From Rhodoplanes sp963712435 (GTDB lineage Bacteria > Pseudomonadota > Alphaproteobacteria > Rhizobiales > Xanthobacteraceae): a DNA stretch of 64,000 nt. Below, piece after piece: positions 16,856 to 27,600 of the stretch. The notes beneath the pieces were generated by a model. That model searched no databases. It was not told where the DNA came from and was given only the letters and a program-made list of their open reading frames with translations. Both the position numbers and the translations under genes were made by a program. Positions within the stretch are counted from its first letter, which is position 1. Each line of letters opens with the position of its first letter. The stretch lies in the NCBI GenBank assembly GCA_963712435.1, contig CAVQIB010000021.1, positions 1-64,000 on the forward strand, given 5' to 3'.

Positions 16856-17731
16856 ATGATGCGCCTTGTTCTGTTCACGACCAGCGACCTGCTTGCCGGA
16901 CGCGAGGCCGATTTCATCCGCATGGTGCGATCTGTGGAGCTGGGCGCGTCGCCGGATTTGCCGGTCACGCTCTTTGCCCTGCTCCAGCGCTGTGATGCGG
17001 CCGGTAAAGCGCGATACCAAGAGCTGTTGCCCGCGGGATCGGTGGTGGTGGCGGAGCAAGGTCGGCTGTCGCTGTCCGACGCGCGGAACCGCCTCTTGGA
17101 GATCGCGAAAGGCCACATGGCGCTCGCCGACTGCGTGGTCGGCTTCCCGGACGACGATTGCTGGTACCCGCCGAACTTCGTTCGCCAGCTTGTTCGATCC
17201 TTCTCCGACGACGCGCGGCTGGACATGCTGGTTTGCCGGGTTTCGCTTGAGCCGGTCGCTTTGACCGCGAGCGCATTGCCGCTCGCGCCGGCGAAGGCCT
17301 GCGATGTCGTGCGGCGCTCCAGCTCCAACAGCATGTTCTTCCGCGGCGGGCTCGCGGCGGCGCTTGGCGCATTCGATCGGACGCTCGGGCTTGGCACTGC
17401 GAACGGCAGCGGGGAGGATACGGACTACGCCTTGCGAGCGTTTCTCGCCGCGCGCCGCGCTGCGTTCGTGGATATCCCGCTGGTCGGGCATCGCGAGTCC
17501 GATCTCGCCAGCGTCACGCGCTACTTCCGGGGATCGATCATGGTCCTCGGGCGGCATGCGCTGAGGAGCCCGGGTTTGTTCTTCGAGTTCACGCGCAAGC
17601 TCGGGGTCGGCGCTTATCTTGCGCTGCGATTCGGATTGCCCGTTCGCGAGTACGCAGAGTCGATCGTGAACAGCTTCGCTGAACTACAGAAAGCAAATCT
17701 GGACGCGCGGAAACCGGAACGCGCGCTTTAG
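16856..17731 (+). CDS. Family 2-type glycosyltransferase
   Basis: 291 residues from ATG 16856 with AGGTG 5 bases upstream. GT-A features: an N-terminal beta-strand VLFTTSDL, SDARNRLLE, then GFPDDDCWYPP (DDD metal-binding motif, residues about 99–108), SSNSMFFRGG and GSGEDTDYALRAFL (ED acceptor-activating motif). It would add one sugar of the repeat unit in the cytosol. It lies 67 bases after the export gene. Its TAG stop (17729–17731) is shared with the outer end of a dispersed repeat that begins at 17730. Confidence 0.85.
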   Translation: MMRLVLFTTSDLLAGREADFIRMVRSVELGASPDLPVTLFALLQRCDAAGKARYQELLPAGSVVVAEQGRLSLSDARNRLLEIAKGHMALADCVVGFPDDDCWYPPNFVRQLVRSFSDDARLDMLVCRVSLEPVALTASALPLAPAKACDVVRRSSSNSMFFRGGLAAALGAFDRTLGLGTANGSGEDTDYALRAFLAARRAAFVDIPLVGHRESDLASVTRYFRGSIMVLGRHALRSPGLFFEFTRKLGVGAYLALRFGLPVREYAESIVNSFAELQKANLDARKPERAL

Positions 17732-18906
17732 CGCACGATGAATTGACGTAGAATCTCTAATCTGCGCGTCTTCGCCCGCGGAAGCGGGCGATCCTTTAAA
17801 CACAGCGCCTTCGGGATTACTGGATGCCCCGCCTGCGCGGGGCATGACCACCGAGGGTGGAACGATCCAAGCCGAAATTCACTACGCTCCAGCTCCGTTC
17901 CTGGCATCGTGCGTTGTTTGCGGAGGTCGTGGCCGACTAGGTCGTGCCGGGCCACTGAGAATGACGTCCGTAAAGGCCTGGAGCAGACGATCAAGGCCGC
18001 TCGGTCGCCGGCGCCATTGGCCTCTGCGTCGTCCCTTCCTGATGATCGCTGATGATCGCGTCCTGCGCTCGAGTTGTGACTCGCCAGCTCCCGACCATGC
18101 GTGTCCGGCGCGATCGAACGGCGCGCACCGCAACGAACTTCCGGCGGCATGCTGAGCCATGACAGGCGCATCGCAAACACATGAGCGAGAAACCGCGCAT
18201 TGCCGATCAGATAGCGGCGCCATAGCCGGCGGGGCTCTTGCGACAGGCGGAACAACCATTCGAGGCGAGCCGCCCTGATCCAGTCCGGCGCGCGCTGCAC
18301 ATTTCCCGCGATGAAGTCGAACAGGCCGCCGACGCCGATCGCGCACGGCGCGCAGCCCGGAATATGCCGCGCGATCCAGATCTCCTGGGTCGGATTGCCC
18401 ATTGCGACGAGAACGAGATCAGGGTGGGAGTTAGCGATCGATTGCAGGAGCGCCGGTTCATGCTCCGGTTTGTAGTAGCCCGACGCTTGCCCGACGACCG
18501 CATGATGCGGCCAGCGCTGGTGAACGAAGCTGACGACTTTGGCGAGCGTTTCCGGCGTGGTGCCGAGGAGAAACAGGCGGAGCGGATTGCGAATATGCGT
18601 CAGAAGATAGGGTATCAGATCCGTTCCATTCAGGTTTGCATCGAAGCTCGATCCGTTGAGAATGCGGTTGGCGATGTTTACGCCCACGCCATCATTGAAC
18701 ACGATGAAGTCGCTCAGTTCGCGCCGCAGCTCTGCTCGCTCGATCGCGAGCAAGGACAGGTTCGCGTTGAGGAACGCAATGCGGGTCGGCGTCTGCAGAC
18801 GTATTCGCAACTCGATGAGATCGCAGGCCTGGTCGAAGGTGCAGGATAGCACCTCGACGCCGAGCAGTTGATAAAGCGTGGGCAGAGATGAAGGAGTGCT
18901 GCGCAT
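17728..18906 (-). CDS. WecG/TagA/CpsF-family glycosyltransferase with a repeat-derived C-terminal tail
   Basis: The start is set at ATG 18906, because the open frame further upstream runs through an operator-like palindrome (18938–18955). Residues 1–~260 are a GT26 domain: FNDGVGVNIANRIL, LNGTDLIPYLL, RLFLLGTTPETL, LVLVAMGNPTQEIW, AIGVGGLFDFIAGNVQRAPDW and RLEWLFRLSQEPRRLWRRY. Family members make UndPP-linked disaccharides by adding ManNAc or ManNAcA to lipid-linked GlcNAc. The frame does not stop where the family does. About 130 extra residues follow, and the last 51 (from SEFRLGSFHPRW) are encoded entirely by the repeat at 17730–17888. A lost stop or an indel before 18100 is likely. Confidence 0.85.
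   Translation of the reverse strand: MRSTPSSLPTLYQLLGVEVLSCTFDQACDLIELRIRLQTPTRIAFLNANLSLLAIERAELRRELSDFIVFNDGVGVNIANRILNGSSFDANLNGTDLIPYLLTHIRNPLRLFLLGTTPETLAKVVSFVHQRWPHHAVVGQASGYYKPEHEPALLQSIANSHPDLVLVAMGNPTQEIWIARHIPGCAPCAIGVGGLFDFIAGNVQRAPDWIRAARLEWLFRLSQEPRRLWRRYLIGNARFLAHVFAMRLSWLSMPPEVRCGARRSIAPDTHGRELASHNSSAGRDHQRSSGRDDAEANGAGDRAALIVCSRPLRTSFSVARHDLVGHDLRKQRTMPGTELERSEFRLGSFHPRWSCPAQAGHPVIPKALCLKDRPLPRAKTRRLEILRQFIVR
17730..17888 (-). repeat. MITE-like bipartite palindromic repeat, copy 2
   Basis: About 159 bases, the reverse-orientation counterpart of 3607–3784. Shared landmarks read in the same direction are TTGGATCG, GGTGGTCATGCCCC followed by a hairpin, ATCCAGTAATC, GGATCGCCCGCTTCCGCGGGCGA and AATTCATCGTGCGCT. 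The ends AGCGCACGATGAATT and AATTCACTACGCT are imperfect inverted repeats. The element supplies the stop codons of both convergent genes and the tail of the WecG-type protein. Confidence 0.75.
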
Positions 18907-18937
18907 GCGCCCAACCTGCTTCACGGCGGCGTCGGAT

Positions 18938-18955
18938 AGTTGAGAACCGTCAACT
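18938..18955. promoter_or_regulatory. Operator-like palindrome, site 5 (AGTTGAGAACCGTCAACT)
   Basis: On the minus strand it reads TTGAC-GGTT-CTCAA. It lies 32–49 bases upstream of the WecG-type start at 18906 and about 240 bases upstream of the divergent GT14 gene. Being so close to the start, it could act as a repressor site for the minus-strand gene. Confidence 0.55.
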
Positions 18956-19189
18956 TCGTCGCGCCGCGCCCGCTCTAATTTCGCCAGTGACGGCGCGCGT
19001 GACCTCGCGGCATGCCATGGGTACGCTGCGATGCGCGTCAGCCGGCCGGCAGGCGTGATCTCGCGCTGCCGCCGGAAAACGAAGGCTGACACCGATGAAT
19101 GCGACGGCCGCCACGTTCACATCACAAGCCCTGCGGGCCGATGGCGCCGCATGCTTCGGCAGTCACCCGCGTTTTCCCGAGGCGGCGTG

Positions 19190-20131
19190 ATGCGGATCGC
19201 CTTCGTTCTGCAAACCTATCGGGGGCTTGATCAGGTCGGCCGGCTGATCGACACGCTCAACCAGGGTTGCCCCGACAATCTGTTGGTGATCGTGCACAGC
19301 GGATCGCGCGACGAACTGCAGGAACTGGGCGGCAAGCATCGCATCGACCGCGCTATTTCCGCCGCGCCCGCGCGCGGCCGGTTCGGACTCATCGACGGCT
19401 ACATGAGCGCGCTGCGCTGGCTGCACCGGCAAGACAAGCCCTATGACTGGGTCGTTCTGCTGAGCGGCCAGGATTATCCGATCAGGCCATTGGGGGAACT
19501 GCGCGAGACGCTGGAGCGGTCGCCGGTCGATGGCTATTGCTACTATTTCGACCCGCTGGACGAACGGGTCGCCGGCAGCGGCCGCATGGCATGGTCGATC
19601 GATGAAGCGAGAAACCGGTACTTCTTCCGCTATAGCTTCCTGACCGAGCAGCTCTCGCTGATCGAGCGCGCCGCGTTGCGGCTGCCCAAATTGGCGCTCG
19701 CCCGGACGCGCGATTATCGCATCAGCACGTCGTTCGGGCTGGCGCTCGGCAAGCGCGCGGATAAGACGCCGTTCTCGTCGGAGTTCCGGCTCTACGCCGG
19801 CAGCTACTGGAACATCATCCGTCGGGAATGTGCGGAGACCCTTATCGATTTCGTCGACGAAAACCCGGATGTCGTCGACTACTTCCGTCAGGTCATTCTT
19901 CCGGACGAATCGTTCGTCCAGACGATCCTCCTGAACAACGGCAGATTCGACCTTTCACCCTTCGACCTGCGGTACTTCGATTTCAGCGGCTCGCGTCATG
20001 GCCATTCGAAAACGTTGAACGCAACCGATCTCCCGGCGGCATTCGCGAGCAAATGCTTTTTTGCACGCAAGTTCGACGCGGCTTTGCACCCGGGCATCCT
20101 GGACCATTTGGACCTCAGGGTCCTCGGATAG
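19190..20131 (+). CDS. GT14 (core-2/I-branching-type) beta-glycosyltransferase
   Basis: 313 residues from ATG 19190 (GAGG 7 bases upstream). It begins MRIAFVLQTYRGLDQVGRLI and has LLSGQDYPIRPLGEL near residues 87–101, typical of the Branch domain of bacterial GT14 enzymes. RLYAGSYWNIIRR and ILPDESFVQTILLNNG follow, covering the conserved Ser/Glu region. The family is related to beta-1,6-N-acetylglucosaminyltransferases and includes xylosyltransferases. It lacks the DxD motif of other GT-A enzymes, as is normal for the family. In this locus it would add a branch or side-chain sugar. Its promoter region is shared with the WecG-type gene. Confidence 0.82.
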   Translation: MRIAFVLQTYRGLDQVGRLIDTLNQGCPDNLLVIVHSGSRDELQELGGKHRIDRAISAAPARGRFGLIDGYMSALRWLHRQDKPYDWVVLLSGQDYPIRPLGELRETLERSPVDGYCYYFDPLDERVAGSGRMAWSIDEARNRYFFRYSFLTEQLSLIERAALRLPKLALARTRDYRISTSFGLALGKRADKTPFSSEFRLYAGSYWNIIRRECAETLIDFVDENPDVVDYFRQVILPDESFVQTILLNNGRFDLSPFDLRYFDFSGSRHGHSKTLNATDLPAAFASKCFFARKFDAALHPGILDHLDLRVLG

Positions 20132-20166
20132 CATGCAAGGGAGCAGTCAGTGGCGAGCGTACGATC

Positions 20167-20391
20167 ATGAGGCGGAGCCGGCCGGTCAATTCCGAAAAAG
20201 GAGAACTTCACTGCCTGATCGACATTGCGATCGAAGCCTTTCGCAAGCAGGACAAGCGAAGCGCGTTGATCGCGATCAATCTCGCATTCAGGCGGCTCGC
20301 TGCGGCGCGGGCGTCCAAGGCGTGCGACCATTCACCCACCAAGGGCCAACCCGAGCAGCCGTTCAAGTACTTGCCGTATCGGCGTGAATGA
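20167..20391 (+). CDS. Possible small protein of unknown function
   Basis: A 74-residue frame starting at ATG 20167, 36 bases after the GT14 stop, with no convincing ribosome-binding site. Residues about 17–45 (LIDIAIEAFRKQDKRSALIA onward) would form a regular amphipathic helix, which is the main reason to list it. It overlaps the end of the convergent metallopeptidase gene by 29 bases. It may be a chance frame. Confidence 0.3.
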   Translation: MRRSRPVNSEKGELHCLIDIAIEAFRKQDKRSALIAINLAFRRLAAARASKACDHSPTKGQPEQPFKYLPYRRE

Positions 20392-21436
20392 TCTCGTGAA
20401 CGAATTGCAGCTTGCCGATGACGGGCGGCGAGAGAACGAACGGGTAGAGGTCGGGCTGGCCCATGCTGCGGTTGACGCTGTTGATCGCGATCGTCAGCGG
20501 AATCCAGGCCTCCACGAGACGCTGAGCGCTCGCGGCCGTATACGGCTCGAACGTCCCGTTGACGTTCGGCGACCCGGCATTCGTTCTCCGCGCGCGCACA
20601 TCGACGCCGAATGCGAGCGCGGTCTCCAGACCATCCGCCATGTGGATGTAATGTGCCCAGGTTTCGGCGAAATCCTCCCACGGATGCGCCGTCGCGTATG
20701 AGCTGATGAAGGCGTTCTGCCAGTCGGCGGGGGCGCCCAAGTCGTAATGCCGCTTCAAGGCCTCGCCGTAGTCCTGGGTCTCATCGCCGAAGAGCTGGCG
20801 ACAGCGGTCGAGCATGCCCCGGTCATGGACCAGCCGGTCCCAGTAATAGTGGCCGATCTCGTGCCGGAAATGCCCCAGCACCGTCCTGTACGGTTCGCGC
20901 ATGGACGTTCGGCGTCTCTCGCGCTCCGCGTCGTCCGCCTCGGCGATACTGAGCGTGATGAGCCCCGTATTGTGTCCCGTGAGGACGCGCTCCACGCTGC
21001 CATCGTCCTTGGCGACGTCGGAAAGAAACTCGAAAGCAAGCCCGCGCTCGGGGCTTTCGGCGCGCGTCGGCATCGGAAGCCGCCACCGCATCAACGAATA
21101 GAACAAGTAGCGCTTCGCCAGTTCGATCTTGCGCCAGTTCGCCAGGTTTTCCGGCACCGACAGATCGGGGACCGTCCGGTTATGGCGGCAGGCGGTGCAT
21201 ACCAGGGCGCCGCTGTCGGCGGGGATGAGCCAATTGCAGGCGTCGTACTGGTGGTTGGCGCAGAACGCATAGAGTTGATCGGGGGCTGCGAGCGACCTCC
21301 AGCGGTCGCCCTCGGGCGTCAACGCCGACATCTCGAACCGCTCGGGGATATAGCCGAGCCGGTGACCGCAGTTCACGCACACGGTGCTGTCGAAATACAC
21401 AGTCGTTTGACAGTTCTGGCATTCGAAATGCTTCAT
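20363..21436 (-). CDS. Zinc-ribbon metallopeptidase (putative zinc-binding peptidase, DUF2248 type)
   Basis: 357 residues. The N-terminus is a rubredoxin-like zinc ribbon with CQNCQTTVYFD and CVNCGHRLGY (CxxC pairs), followed by a second pair region with CNWL and CTACRHN. The catalytic part has RHEIGHYYWDRLV (HExxH, near residue 193), a downstream ETQDYGEALKRHY and PWEDFAETWAHYIHMADGLE, in which another acidic residue and His could complete the zinc site. No signal peptide, so it is cytosolic. The family is widespread in alphaproteobacteria, but its substrates are unknown to me. It ends next to the polysaccharide locus and starts 201 bases after the autotransporter. Confidence 0.85.
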   Translation of the reverse strand: MKHFECQNCQTTVYFDSTVCVNCGHRLGYIPERFEMSALTPEGDRWRSLAAPDQLYAFCANHQYDACNWLIPADSGALVCTACRHNRTVPDLSVPENLANWRKIELAKRYLFYSLMRWRLPMPTRAESPERGLAFEFLSDVAKDDGSVERVLTGHNTGLITLSIAEADDAERERRRTSMREPYRTVLGHFRHEIGHYYWDRLVHDRGMLDRCRQLFGDETQDYGEALKRHYDLGAPADWQNAFISSYATAHPWEDFAETWAHYIHMADGLETALAFGVDVRARRTNAGSPNVNGTFEPYTAASAQRLVEAWIPLTIAINSVNRSMGQPDLYPFVLSPPVIGKLQFVHEIIHADTAST

Positions 21437-21637
21437 GGATCAAGCGCCGTAACGCGGATGGAGCTCGTTGCCGTCGGGCGGGCGGCGGATGAGTTTGGAG
21501 CTGGTCTCTCGGCAATATCTGACGCGCGCACGCACGCCGATCAAGGGCGTGCGCGGCCGGGAGAACCTTGTTTTTTTTGCCGGAGCTTGGGGCGGTACGA
21601 AACTGCGCATCTCTCTCGCGCGCGACGTTGACACGCC

Positions 21638-24600
21638 TCACCAGGCGTAACGCACCGTCCCAGTGCCGCCATAGGCCTGGAGGCGATCGGCGAACTCGCC
21701 GTTGAACTTCCCGATCAGCGACAGGCCGTTGGCAAGGCGAAGCTCCGAGCCGGCCGAGACGAGCAGTGAATCCTTCACGGGAAGGGCGCCGGTCACCATG
21801 AAGCCCGCGCCGGGAAGGCCTTGGAACTCCGCGACCAGCGTGGGATCGCTCACCCAGTCGTGCGCCCAGGCGAGCCGCGCGCGCAGGGCGAGCGCCGCAT
21901 CGGCGCTGAGCGCCAGCACGCGGTCGAAATGGCCGCCCAGTTCGCTTCTCGTTCCGGTCGCGGTGTGCGCGAGATAGCCGAGCGCGTATCCGCCATTCGT
22001 AAGATCGGTCTCGGCGTAGTTCGGCGTGCCCAGCCTCTGCGCCTGCAGGGCGGCATAGGGCGTGAACGCCCCGAACGCGGTTCCGAGCCGATAGCCTCCC
22101 TCGACGCGCGCACCGAAGCCCTGCGCATTGAATTTGGCGGTGAGGTGGTCGCCGCCAAGAGCGAAGCGGTCGGTCGCCATCCAATGATTGGTGTAGGCAA
22201 GCGCGCCGGACAGATAGGCGGCGCCGGTAGCGCGTCGCGCCGTAAATGCCGGCCTGGAAGGCATCGCTCTGGCCGCCGCCGAGCCCCTGCGCCACACTCC
22301 ACTGGGCGCCGCCCCCGGCGAGCGCAATCCCCACGACCGCGTCCGGCGTCAGGCGCAGGTCGAGGCCGCCGACGATTCCGGCAGAGCGCGCGGAGAGATC
22401 GTGGCTGCCGATCCCGATCGGATCGCCGGCGGTCCGGCTGGTTCCGCCATAGGCCGCGCCCCACGGGCCGATACGCTGCTCGAAGGTCGCCGCCTTGTTC
22501 CCCGCCGCCTGGAGCGCCGATGGATAGGCGACGGTGAGTCGCTCCGGCTGCGTCCCGGTTTCCGGCGCAAAGCCGAGCGCGGGCCCGTCTGCGCCCGTCG
22601 CCCCACTCCTGCCGTCGACGAACGGATCGAGCATGAGGCCGAGGAACTGGCCCGTCATCGCGAGCCCGACCTGCTGAGCCCCGGTCGCCGCCTCGCCGGA
22701 CAAGAGCGTCAGCGCAGCGCCAAGGGTCGTGCCGGTCAACCCGAACAGGCCCGAGAAACTCGGCGGCATCGTCCCGCCATTGTTGAAGTATGCGTCGAGC
22801 CCGCTCGCGACGTTTTGCTGGTTGCGGCTCAGTCCCGCCGCGCCGATCGCCGCAGCGAGATCGGCGGTGAGATTGAGGATCACGTCGCTGCTCGTGTAGC
22901 TGAGATTGGCGGTCAGGCTTGCGGGCATATTGCTGCTGTTGAGACTGGTGAACCTGGTGCCGCCGAGGCCGCCATCGGCATGCAGGATCGTGTACTGCCT
23001 GGTGATGTAGCTTCCCGGCGCGAATATCGCGAGCACCGTGCCATTGAGCGTGGCTGTGCCGATGACATTGGTGCGATCGGCGCTCGCGGGGGAAACCTCG
23101 ACGAAATAGACGCCGACCGCGCCGAAGGTGAGATCGCCGTTGACGGTGATGGTGCCGATCGATTGGCCCGGCAACAACGCGCCGTTGATCGTCGTCGGAC
23201 CCACGGCGCCGTTGCCGGTGAGCAGGGCGCCGTTGTTGACGAAGACAGGCGAGTTTGCGATGGAGCCGTCCACGACCAACGTGCCGGCATTGATCGTGGT
23301 CGTGCCGGAATAAGTATTCGTCGTCGTGAGAATGGTGGCGCCTGTGCCGTTCTGCACCAACGCGCCCGTTCCCGAAATAACGCCGTTGAACGCATATGTG
23401 TCGGAGCGGTTGATCGCCAACACGCCGTTATTGATGACCGCCCCCGCGATCGAGCCGCCGGCGCCGCCATTCCCGAGTTGGAGGGTGCCGGCGCTGATCG
23501 TCGTTCCGCCGGTATAGGTATTCGCCGCGGTGAGCACCAAGACGCCGGCGCCGGTTTTCTCGATCGGACGCGGCCCGCCGAGTTCCGAGATTAACCCCGC
23601 CTGCGTCGCCGTGCCCGTCGTCACCTGCAGCTGGGTCGCGTTGCTGTTGACCACGAGCGGATTGCCGATGGAGACGCCGGCGGCATAGTCCACCACCGAG
23701 CCGGTCGTGGTCAGGGAACCGCTTCCGAGCGCCGCGTCGTTTTCGAGCCGCAGCGTGCCGGCCGCGAGCGTCGTGCCGCCCGAATAGGTGTTGGCCCCCG
23801 ACAGCGTCAGCGTGCCGGCGCCCAGCTTGACCAGGCCGGTCGCTCCCGCGCCATCCTGGAGAACGCCTGAAAACGTGGTTGAGGCGTTGTTGCCGCCGGT
23901 CGTGAGCGCCGCGCCAGCGACGCCCGTATTGGTCACCGTGCCGGCGCCGGCGAGCGAGCCGATCGTTTGATTGAACCCGGCAAGATCGAGGACTGCGCCG
24001 GCATTGACGGCATGCGCGCTCGTTGCGGAGAACGCGTTGAGCGCCCCGGCCTGCAGCGTGCCGCCGTTGACATTGGTCGCGCCCGCATAGGCGCTGGACC
24101 CTGAGAGGGTGAGCGTGCCCGCGCCGCTCTTGACGAGGCCGCCGGCGCCGTTGATCGCACCCGCCAGCGTCGCGTCATTGCCGTTGGTGTCGAACGTGCC
24201 GCCGCCGGCGTTGAGCGTCACCGCGCGGTTGGAGGTAAAGCCCGAGAGGTATTGCAGCGTTCCGCCGCCGAACGAGAGTCCGCCGGACGCATTGCCGAGA
24301 TTGGCGTTATTGCTGACGGCGAGCGTCCCGGCGTTGAGTGTCGTGCCGCCGCCATAGGTATTCGCGGCGGTGAGGGTCGTGGTTCCGGTTCCGGCCTGGG
24401 TCACCGCCCCGGTTCCGCTGATCACGCCGCCAAAGCTCAGCGCATCGCTGCGATTGAAGACCAGCGCAGAGTTGTTGAGCACGTTGCCGACGATCGATCC
24501 GCTGGTCCCGCCATTGCCGAGCTGCAGCGTTCCAGCGGTGATCGTCGTGCCGCCCGTATAGGTGCTGTCCCCGGTCAGCGTCAGCGTTCCCGTCCCGCTC

Positions 24601-27600
24601 TTGGTGACCGTGCCGGTTCCGCTGATCACGCCGCCATAGCTCGACCCGTTGCTGCGGTTGAATATGAGCGCGGCATTGTTGACGACGTCGCCGAGGATCG
24701 ACCCGGCCGTGCCGGTTCCGACTTGCAGCGTGCCGCTGCTGATCGTCGTGCCCCCGGTGTAGGTGTTGGTCCCCGTCAGCGTGAATGTGCCTGTCCCTTG
24801 CTTGACCAGGCTGACCCCTCCTACGCCATCCGCGATGACGCCGGAAAAGGTCGTGTTGGCCGCGCCGCCGGTCGTCAAAATGGCGGCGCTGGCGCCGGAA
24901 TTGGTCAGGAGACGGCCGCCCCCTCCGCCGGTGCTCGCGAGCGAGCCGATGGTCTGGTCGAAACCGTTGAGGTCGAGCGTCGTGTTCGTGCTGAGCGAAA
25001 CCGCGCTGTTGGGCGAAAACGCGTTCTGCGCTCCGGCCTGCAGCGTGCCGCCATTGGCGCTGATCGTCGTTGCGCCGGAGTAGGTGTTCGGGCCGGCGAG
25101 CGTCAGCGTGCCCGCTCCGCTCTTGGTGAGCGGGCCGACGCCGGCAATGGCGCCGTTCAATGTCGCGCTGTTGCCGTTCGTGTTGAACACGCCGCCGCCG
25201 GCGTTCAGCGTCACGCCGCGGTTCGAGGTGACGCCCGCATCGAAACGCAGCGTTCCGCCGCCAGACAAGGTTAATGCACCTGATGCATTGCCGAGATTGG
25301 CGTCGCTGCTGACGGCGAGCGTTCCGCCGCTGATGGTCGTGCCGCCGGCGTAGGAGTTGGTCCCCGACAGCGTCAGCGTGCCTGTCCCGATCTTGGTGAA
25401 CGAGCCCACGCCGGAGATCACGCCTCCTAATGTCGAAATCGTCCCGCTATTGGCGTTGAATGTCCCGTTGCCGTTCAGCGTTATGTCGCGGTTCGAGCTC
25501 AAGTTTCCGGTCGTTTGCAGCGTCCCGCCGTTGAAGGTCAGTGCGCCTGACGCCGCGCCGAGATTGGCGTCGCTGCTGACGGCAAGCGTGCCGGCATTGA
25601 TCGTCGTGCCCCCGCTATAGGTGTTGGTTCCCGACAGCGTGAGCGTTCCCGTGCCCGCCTTGGTCAGGCTGGTCGTTCCCGCGCCGTCCTCGATGACGCC
25701 GGAGAACGTCGTCGAGCCGTTGTTGCCGCCGGCCGTAAGGGTAGCGCCGGCGGCGGCCGAATTGGTGACCGTCCCGGCCCCGGCGAGCGCGCCGATCGCT
25801 TGATTGAAGCCGGCGAGATCGAGGAATGCGCCGGAGGCGACCGTATGCGTGCTGCTGGCCGAAAACCTGTTGTTGGCGCCGGCTTTCAACGTGCCGCCAT
25901 TGATCGCCGTGCCCCCGGTATAGGTGTTGGCGCCCGACAGCGTGAGCGTGTTGCCGCCGTTCTTGGTGAACCCGCCGGAGGCTGCGCCGCTGCCGGTGAT
26001 ATTGCCGCCATAAGTCAGATCGTCGCTGCGATTGAACACCAGCGTCGAACTCGTGCTGCCGAGGCTGATATTGCCGCCGACAATGCCGGCGGCGCCGCCA
26101 TTGCCGAGCTGCAGCGTGCCGCCGCTGATCGTCGTATTGCCGGTATTCGTGTTGTTCGCCGTCAGCGTCAGCGTGCCCGTCCCGCTCTTGGTAAGTGTGC
26201 CGACGCCGGCAATGGCGCCGTTCAATGTCGCGCTATTGCCGTTCGTGTTGAACACGCCGCCGCCGGCATTGAGCGTCACGCCGCGGTTCGAGGTGAAGCC
26301 CGTATCGAAACGCAGCGTCCCGCCGCTCGCGAAGGTGAGTCCGCCGGCCGCATTTCCGAGATTGGCGTCGCTGCTGACGGCGAGCGTCCCGCCGCTGATG
26401 GTCGTGCCGCCGTTGTAGGAGTTGGTCCCTGTCAGCGTCAGCGTGCCGGACCCGCTCTTGGTGAGCGCGCCGCCGCCGGAGATAACGCCTCCCAAAGTCA
26501 AAGTTGTTCCGCTGTTGGTGTTGAACGTGCCGTTGCCGGAGAGCGTCACGTCGCGGGCGGACGCGAAGGTCGCCGTGGACTGCAGCGTTCCGCCGCCGAA
26601 GGTGAGCCCGCCCGAAGCAGCGCCGAGCCTGGCGTCCGAGTTGACGACGAGCGTCCCGGCGTTGATCGTCGTCCCCCCGCTATAGGCGTTGTTCCCCGTC
26701 AACGTCAGCGTGACGGAGCCGTTCTTGGTGACCGAGCCGCTGCCGCTGATGACGCCGCCATAGGTGAGCGAGCCCGTGCGGTTGAAAACAAGGGCGCTGT
26801 TGTTGACGATGTCGCCTGAAACGTTGCCGGAACTGCCCCCGTTGCCGATCTGCAGCGTCCCCGCATTGATTGTCGTCGCGCCGGTGTAGGTGTTGTTCCC
26901 CGCGAGGGTGAATGTGCCCGTACCTTCCTTGGTGAGGCTGGTCCCTCCGACGCCATTTTGGATGATCCCGGAGAATACGGTCGACGTGTTGTTGCCGCCG
27001 GTCGTCAGCGTCGCGGCGGCAACGCCGGAATTGGTCACCGTCCCGGCGCTGCCGGCGAGCGAACCGATCGTCTGACTGAAGCCGCCGAGATCGAGGACCG
27101 CGCTGGTGTTGAGCGTATGCGCGCTGTTGGCGGAGAACGCGTTGGTCGCGCCGGCCCTCAGCGTGCCGCCGCTGGAGCTGATCGTGGTGGCGCCGCTATA
27201 GGTGTTGGCGCCCGTGAGCGTCAGCGTTCCGGTCCCGCTCTTGGTCACCGTGCCGGCGCCGCTGATCGCCCCGCCATAGGTCGGCGTGCCGGTGCGGTTG
27301 AACACGAGCGCACTGTTGTTGACGATGTCGCCGGCGACGCTGCCGGTAGCGCCGGCCCCGATCTGCAGCGTTCCGGCGTTAACCGTGGTCGTGCCGGTGA
27401 AGGAGGGGCTTTCCCCGGTGAGGGTCAGCGTGCCCGTTCCATTCTTTGCGAGCGGGCCGCTCCCGGTGATAACGCCTCCCAAGGTCAACGTTGTCGCAGC
27501 GTTGGTGTTGAGCGCGCCGCCGCCGGCATTGACCGTCACGCCGCGGTTCGTGGTGACGGTCGCGGTGTTCTGCAGCGTCCCGCCGTTGAAGGTGATCCCG

